This document shows, in pieces, positions 62,065-64,000 of a stretch of 64,000 nt of DNA; position 1 is the first letter of the stretch, and every line of letters begins with the position of its first letter. This stretch comes from Euptelea pleiosperma. Taxonomy: Eukaryota > Streptophyta > Magnoliopsida > Ranunculales > Eupteleaceae. The stretch covers positions 12,731,702 through 12,795,701 of the forward strand of contig CM068545.1 in the NCBI GenBank assembly GCA_035048495.1, given 5' to 3'. The translations under genes and the position numbers were made by a program. A model generated the notes under the pieces. It was not told where the DNA came from. It worked only from the letters and a program-made list of their open reading frames with translations, and ran no database searches.

Positions 62065-62593
62065 ATGGATTTAAGGATGCGGACTTTTTGGATGATCAGG
62101 TACTTCTCAAAGAGCCGCTGAGGAGAGGGTGTTCTAAGCATATGGATGAGAATGGGCGTTGATTACTAGATGAGGTCTTAAGAATTTTCTTGATGAATGG
62201 TTTGTGTGTTTTCGAAAACTATGTTTTTAGTTTTTTTTTTTTTGTTTGTAAATGTCTTTTTGAGCTTCACTCTAGATCTCTTTGCTATGGGGGATTTTTT
62301 ATTGGAAGATAATATGGAGGAAAGAATTAATTTTGGGGAATTTTCGATACCCCGTCCATTTCTCTTTTCTCCTCCTTTCTCTTATTTCCCCTCCACAATT
62401 TCTGAAATTTTCTAATTGGACCATGGGCCCATCAAAAGGTTTTGCGATTTCACCATGTCGCTCTTCTTCTTCACATCCACCCTCACCAGACCGCCAACCC
62501 CATTTTCTCTCCAGCATCGCCGGTTGCCCTCTTTTTCCGTCGTTGTTGGTCGCCGGAGAGTGAAGGCACCTCTCGTTCCGCAGGTACTCGTTG

Positions 62594-62690
62594 TTGTTCG
62601 GATTGCTAAGTCCGAACAATGCTTCACTGTTCAGATTGTTAAGTCCAAACAGTGAATGATTGTCCGGACTTAGCAGTCCGAACAATCATT
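62594..62690. repeat. three tandem imperfect palindromes
   Basis: Hairpin 1: TTGTTCGGA (62594-62602) pairs with TCCGAACAA (62611-62619). Hairpin 2: CACTGTT (62625) with AACAGTG (62648-62654). Hairpin 3: AATGATTGTCCGGACT (62655-62670) with AGTCCGAACAATCATT (62675-62690), 16 bp with one mismatch and a 4-nt loop. All three share the TGTTCRGATTG..AAGTCC-like core. Confidence 0.8.
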
Positions 62691-62869
62691 TCAAAGACCA
62701 TGACTTAGTAGAAATAGAAAGGGGTTTGACGGTTTTGAATTTTAGAGGGGATGAGTAGATATAGAAAGGGGTTAATTAGAGAAACAAAGAGGGTAAAGTT
62801 GATATTTTATATATCTTGATTTACTTAATCACACGAATAAAGAGAGAATAGAGATGATTTCAGAGATTG

Positions 62870-63150
62870 AGAGAGAGTGTGAGAGGAAGAGAGTGAGAGA
62901 AGGAGAGATAGTGAGGGAGAGGAGAGGAGAGGAGAGGAGAGAGATACTGAGAGAGTGAGGGAGAGGAGAGGAGAGGAGAGAGATACTGAGAGAGTGAGGG
63001 AGAGGAGAGAGAGAGATAACAGTAGAGAGAGAAAGAGACTTATAGTAGAGAGAGGCAAGAGAGAGAAAATGAAGAAGGGGTGGGGTGCCCAAACTGAAAG
63101 GGGGGGCATTTTTGGTCCAATGTTGGTGCCCGGTGCCTGTAGAGCGACCC
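62870..63150. repeat. GA-rich tandem repeats and Mutator-like right end
   Basis: A unit of about 42 bp (GAGAGGAGAG...ATACTGAGAGAGTGAGGGA) is repeated from about 62900 to 63010. The right edge GGTGCCTGTAGAGCGACCC (to 63150) matches the TIR of 17338-17970 and 53058-53558, and GGGGGGCATTTTTGGTCCAA is the inverse of sequence at 53107-53127. The left TIR was not found. Confidence 0.65.
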
Positions 63151-63166
63151 TAATAAAAATAAGATC

Positions 63167-63475
63167 CTTTGACTGGAACCCCCGTGGCAGAGAGTTGATC
63201 TAAAGTTGAAACCCAAATGGGAAAAGTGGCACAAAATAAATTATTGAATCGACGGATATACCAAACTTCCATATTTAAAAATTTCGTATTAGATAGAAAT
63301 GATTAGGCAAGTTTACAAGGTGGGACCTTTGAGAAGGAAACCCGCTATAGTGTCTCAATGTCACTTTCTCGAGATGTTATACCTTGCTGCATCCTAGAGT
63401 TCCATCGTAGGATGATTAGGATGCGAGACTCCAAGGCTGACTGTCTTATTACAACAATAACAACAACAACAATGA
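63167..63475 (+). repeat. possible LINE (RTE-like) insertion
   Basis: AATAAAAATAAGATCC occurs at about 63152 and again at about 63477, like a target-site duplication around some 310 bp. The insert ends in an ACAACAATAACAACAACAAC run, a tail type seen in RTE LINEs. No coding homology was recognised. Confidence 0.3.
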
Positions 63476-64000
63476 TAATAAAAATAAGATCCCTTTTTAG
63501 AACCCGTGACTTGAATGAAATTAGAGCTTATGAACCACATTGAATATTTGATGAACTCATTATATCGATACAACACTGCTCCATTATTTATTGACTAGAT
63601 ATCGCCTAACTAATTCCAAAACACAAGTGAAGAATGGATTTCAATACTGGCATTAATTTAGTGAATCACACCTCTTACTTGCAGTAACTTCAAGGGGATT
63701 CAATGTTTGGTTAAATCAGAAATAACGGGTCAGAGCATTACCGTTATAACGGCCGTTATTTTTCCTATAAATGGCCTTTTTTTTAACAGGACTACAATGA
63801 CATTGATCCATTAAATAGGGGTATTTTGGGCAACTTGCAACAAATCCAGTGATCATACCATGTTTTTCTTTTTTTTGTAATCAACTATTGTATATAATAA
63901 AAACCAAGAACAACTAGCCATCCTTTGGGGCACAAAAAGGGATCGTCCACTGAAGAGGGGAAGGCCAAACATAAAAAGAGGTCCACGCAGCATATTTAGC

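Larger units (their letters stand above)
60565..62270 (+). repeat. segmental duplication unit B (partner 50960-54380)
   Basis: Same order and strand as unit A. It carries its own hAT insertion (60931-61216) that unit A lacks: A reads TAGGCCAAAACCAAACATCT across the site. Its intron is 221 bp against 1587 bp in A. Confidence 0.8.
62065..64000. other. intergenic, repeat-rich
   Basis: No host gene recognised. Holds a C-rich open frame near 62416-62655 without family match, a hairpin cluster (62594-62690), GA-rich tandem repeats and a Mutator-like end (62870-63150), a possible RTE insertion (63167-63475) and an AACGG-type element end near 63707-63790. Confidence 0.5.

Noticed and set aside
62416..62655. 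79-aa plus-strand and 128-aa minus-strand frames
   Set aside because: Overlapping frames in a GC-richer patch; neither shows a known motif or splice partners.
1..64000. CRISPR array, tRNA or rRNA genes
   Set aside because: No regularly spaced repeats of CRISPR type; tandem repeats present are microsatellites or foldback arms. No tRNA A/B-box pair or rRNA segment was recognised by eye; tRNAscan-SE would settle the former.

Overview
This is nuclear DNA of a flowering plant. The evidence is long AT-rich introns with GT-AG junctions, an intronless organellar-type PPR gene, GC-poor intergenic DNA, and a dense mix of plant mobile elements (Helitrons, hAT and Mutator-type MITEs, copia, L1-type and RTE LINEs). 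I cannot fix the species. The transposon load and large introns do not resemble a compact genome such as Arabidopsis.

Layout. 1-5.5 kb: intergenic, foldback MITEs. 5.7-16.1 kb (minus): an 11-exon ARF GTPase-activating protein of the AGD5/NEVERSHED type, 481 aa, every junction resolved. 16.1-18.2 kb: shared divergent upstream region with two G-box-bearing MITEs and a 633-bp Mutator-type element. 18.2-31.8 kb (plus, possibly to 34.9 kb): a WASH-complex FAM21 (WASHC2)-like gene. Its introns hold an LTR element that carries a LINE, which in turn carries a hAT derivative; its 3' end appears frameshifted. 36.3-38.2 kb (plus): intact PPR gene, closest to Arabidopsis At1g03540. 39.9-43.6 kb (minus): PIG-F gene of GPI-anchor synthesis, 8 exons, 223 aa. 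44.0-50.6 kb: no host gene; a 194-bp foldback MITE and three Helitron-like elements almost end to end. 51-62.3 kb: a direct duplication of a small two-exon coiled-coil gene (copy A 181 aa, copy B 145 aa), separated by a decayed L1-type LINE and riddled with hAT and MULE insertions that the sister copy often lacks. 62.3-64 kb: simple repeats, a hairpin cluster and element ends.

Two adjacent divergent genes, AGD5-like and FAM21-like, both belong to families acting in TGN/endosome trafficking (ARF GTPase control; WASH/retromer actin assembly). PIG-F acts in the ER on GPI lipids and the PPR protein in an organelle. I see no operon-like logic, which is expected in a plant. No tRNA, rRNA or CRISPR array was recognised by eye.
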